From: Anaerolineae bacterium | GTDB taxonomy: Bacteria; Chloroflexota; Anaerolineae; J102 | Length of the DNA: 5,442 nt | Direction: 5' to 3' | Assembly (NCBI GenBank): GCA_026992375.1 | Contig: JALXAF010000292.1 | Coordinates: 1-5,442, forward strand | Shown: one piece after another, positions 3,790-5,442 of the stretch | Position numbering within the stretch: position 1 is the stretch's first letter | Layout: each line of letters opens with the position of its first letter | Position numbers and translations under genes: made by a program | The notes under the pieces: generated by a model | Seen by the model: the letters and a program-made list of their open reading frames with translations, nothing else | What the model was told of the DNA's origin: nothing | Databases searched by the model: none

Positions 3790-5442
3790 ATGTCCAAACG
3801 CCTTGCCCTTTCCGCCCTCATCCTTGCCCTTGTGCTGCCAGGCGCTTGCGTCCGGCTTGCGGCCCGCAACGACGCGGCCCTGGCGGCCGCCCAAAGCGCC
3901 ACCTACTACGTCCGGCCCGATGGCGGCTCGCCCGAGCAATGCACGGGCCTGACCGACGCGCCCTATCCGGGCGGCGGCTTGCATCAGGACTGCGCCTGGG
4001 ATCACCCCTTCCGTGCACTGCCCCCCGACGGCCCGGCCCGCATCCAGGGCGGCGACACGCTGATCATCGCCGCAGGCAGCTATCGCATGGGCTACGGCGC
4101 GCCCGAAGCCGATGGCGATGGCGATCAGTGCGCGTCCGCCTACCCCTGGGGATGCGTCATGCCGCCCATCCCCTCAGGCCCGGACGCGGATCATCCCACC
4201 CGCATCCTGGGCGCGGGCTGGGACAGCGGCTGTGCGGATCCGCCCGAGTTGTGGGGCGCGGAGCGGGCCGAACACATCCTCGATCTCACCAACAGCCAGC
4301 ATGTGCAAATCGCCTGCCTGGAGATCACCGACCACGCGAGCTGCGTCGAATTCCATTCGGGCGACATCGCCTGTCCGCGCGACGCCTATCCCTACGGTGA
4401 CTGGGCTCCCACGGGCGTCTACGCCCAGGACGCCAGCAATATCCATCTGCAAGACCTGAACATCCACGGCCTGGCGCACACGGGCGTGTGGGCGGGACGA
4501 TTGCGCGATTGGCAGGTGACCAACGTGCGCATCGCTGGCAACGGCTGGGTCGGCTGGGATGGCGACATCGACGGGGATGATAGCAACAGCGGCAGTCTGC
4601 ACTTTCGGCTGTGGACGGTGGAATGGAACGGCTGCGGCGAGACCTGGCCCGACGGCGACCCCATGGGCTGCTGGGCGCAGACCGCGGGCGGCTATGGCGA
4701 CGGCGTGGGCACAGGCGCCACCGGCGGCGACTGGATCATCGAGGATTCGGCCTTTTTGCACAACACGTCGGACGGCCTCGATCTGCTCTATCACACCGGG
4801 GGCGGCGGCGTCACCCTGACCAACGTGCGGGCCGAGGGCAACGCGGGGAACCAGATCAAAACCACGGGCGCGGTCACCCTCACCAACAGCGTGCTGGTGG
4901 GCAACTGCGCCTATTTCGACGATCAACCCTTCACCTACAACGTGGATCCCTGCCGCGCCCTGGGCAACACGCTCTCCCTCTCATTCATGGGTGGCGAACA
5001 AGTCACGCTCACCAACAACACGTTCTACGGCCAGGGGGATGGGCTTGTCAGCGCGGGCCCGCATGGCGAGGGCGACTGCACTGGGAGCGAACGCATCGTG
5101 GGCCGAAACAACCTGTATCAGGGCGATGACGACTATTTCCAGCAGGGCGATATCACTTTCCTTTTCTACTACGAAAACTGCCCCGGTCTCGACTTCGACG
5201 GCGATTACAGCCTCTACGATCACGTCAAACTCAGCGCCTACGCGCCCGGGCCTCACGATATCGAAGCCGACCCGCAACTGGCCGGGCCTCTTTCCGGCGA
5301 TTACTACGGCATGGACATCACCGCGACCAGCCCCGCCCGCGACGCAGGCCTGGCCGACGTCGCTCCCGCCACCGACTTCCTGCATCTAAGCCGGGACGCA
5401 TCCCCCGACATCGGCGCTTATGAATACCAGCCCAACCCCGTC
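3790..5442 (+). CDS. Exported cysteine-rich right-handed beta-helix protein, choice-of-anchor-Q-like (3' end beyond window)
   Basis: The frame is open for 551 codons to the window edge with no stop. A signal peptide is evident: MSKR, a hydrophobic core LALSALILALVLP, and probable cleavage before TYYVRPDGG (about residue 37, after AQSA). LPGAC (16-20) could be a lipobox but lacks Leu at -3. The mature part starts YYVRPDGGSPEQC and W-DHPF-RAL, then IQGGDTLIIAAGSYRMGYG (85-103), the usual lead-in to a parallel beta-helix. Helix coils follow from about 165 to 445 as repeats of the form I-x-[D/N]-x-x-[I/V]-x-x-N/G: IHLQDLNIHGLAHTGV, WQVTNVRIAGNGWVG, WIIEDSAFLHNTSDGLDL, VTLTNVRAEGNAGNQI, VTLTNSVLVGNC and VTLTNNTFYGQGDG. 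The end, SPARDAG (514-520) with SPDIGAYEYQP (538-548), matches the choice-of-anchor-Q pattern. Such helices bind or cleave polysaccharides, but no catalytic set can be assigned here. Only a weak CAGG precedes the ATG, six bases away. GC is higher than in the neighbouring genes. Confidence 0.88.
   Translation, partial: MSKRLALSALILALVLPGACVRLAARNDAALAAAQSATYYVRPDGGSPEQCTGLTDAPYPGGGLHQDCAWDHPFRALPPDGPARIQGGDTLIIAAGSYRMGYGAPEADGDGDQCASAYPWGCVMPPIPSGPDADHPTRILGAGWDSGCADPPELWGAERAEHILDLTNSQHVQIACLEITDHASCVEFHSGDIACPRDAYPYGDWAPTGVYAQDASNIHLQDLNIHGLAHTGVWAGRLRDWQVTNVRIAGNGWVGWDGDIDGDDSNSGSLHFRLWTVEWNGCGETWPDGDPMGCWAQTAGGYGDGVGTGATGGDWIIEDSAFLHNTSDGLDLLYHTGGGGVTLTNVRAEGNAGNQIKTTGAVTLTNSVLVGNCAYFDDQPFTYNVDPCRALGNTLSLSFMGGEQVTLTNNTFYGQGDGLVSAGPHGEGDCTGSERIVGRNNLYQGDDDYFQQGDITFLFYYENCPGLDFDGDYSLYDHVKLSAYAPGPHDIEADPQLAGPLSGDYYGMDITATSPARDAGLADVAPATDFLHLSRDASPDIGAYEYQPNPV

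Noticed and set aside
3537..4400. A 287-codon plus-strand frame running from the small conserved gene across the repeat into the beta-helix gene
   Set aside because: It crosses three unrelated units, its product becomes an Arg/Pro/Gly-rich out-of-frame reading, and it is incompatible with the well-supported frame starting at 3790.
4174..4926. A 250-codon minus-strand open frame, and several other frames across 3681-5389
   Set aside because: All lie within the beta-helix gene, whose frame is continuous and has signal peptide, coil repeats and C-terminal motif. The others are low-complexity Arg/Ala/Pro/Val products typical of shadows in GC-rich genes.

Overview
The window looks like a chromosomal piece from a bacterium with moderately high GC, most likely Chloroflexota (Anaerolineae-like). 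This rests on gene style, not on a marker tree: the DnaX N-terminus, a secreted protein with a YLPVII-type motif after its propeller domain (a sequence I associate with Anaerolineae exported proteins), an ST7-like TPR protein, and a large secreted beta-helix protein. The assignment is an inference.

Layout, left to right. (1) The first 104 bases are the 5' end of dnaX (DNA polymerase III gamma/tau) on the minus strand, with a good sigma-70-type promoter just upstream of it. (2) About 690 bases with no intact gene follow. They are a graveyard: a decayed IS256-family transposase fragment with two frameshifts and a deletion, then a short relic resembling the DUF3226 (TOPRIM-like) family. (3) A minus-strand gene encodes an exported beta-propeller (TolB/PD40-like) protein with a C-terminal FnIII-like domain. 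(4) A 221-base divergent intergenic region carries a promoter candidate for each direction. (5) A plus-strand TPR gene is followed by a small conserved gene whose two halves lie in different frames. The frames meet exactly at a T7 tract that has the form of a -1 slippery heptamer. (6) An 87-base imperfect palindrome with inverted ends (a MITE/REPIN-like dispersed repeat) fills the next gap. (7) A long plus-strand frame, open from 3790 to the window end without a stop, encodes an exported, cysteine-rich right-handed beta-helix protein ending in a choice-of-anchor-Q-like segment.

The genes do not form one pathway. A housekeeping replication gene borders an accessory stretch with mobile-element debris and two unrelated exported proteins. 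The TPR gene and the small frameshifted gene may be co-transcribed (48 bases apart, same strand). The two most useful points for a reader are the frame break at the T7 tract and the relics between dnaX and the propeller gene. I found no CRISPR array, tRNA, rRNA or complete mobile element, and no convincing new multi-gene system.
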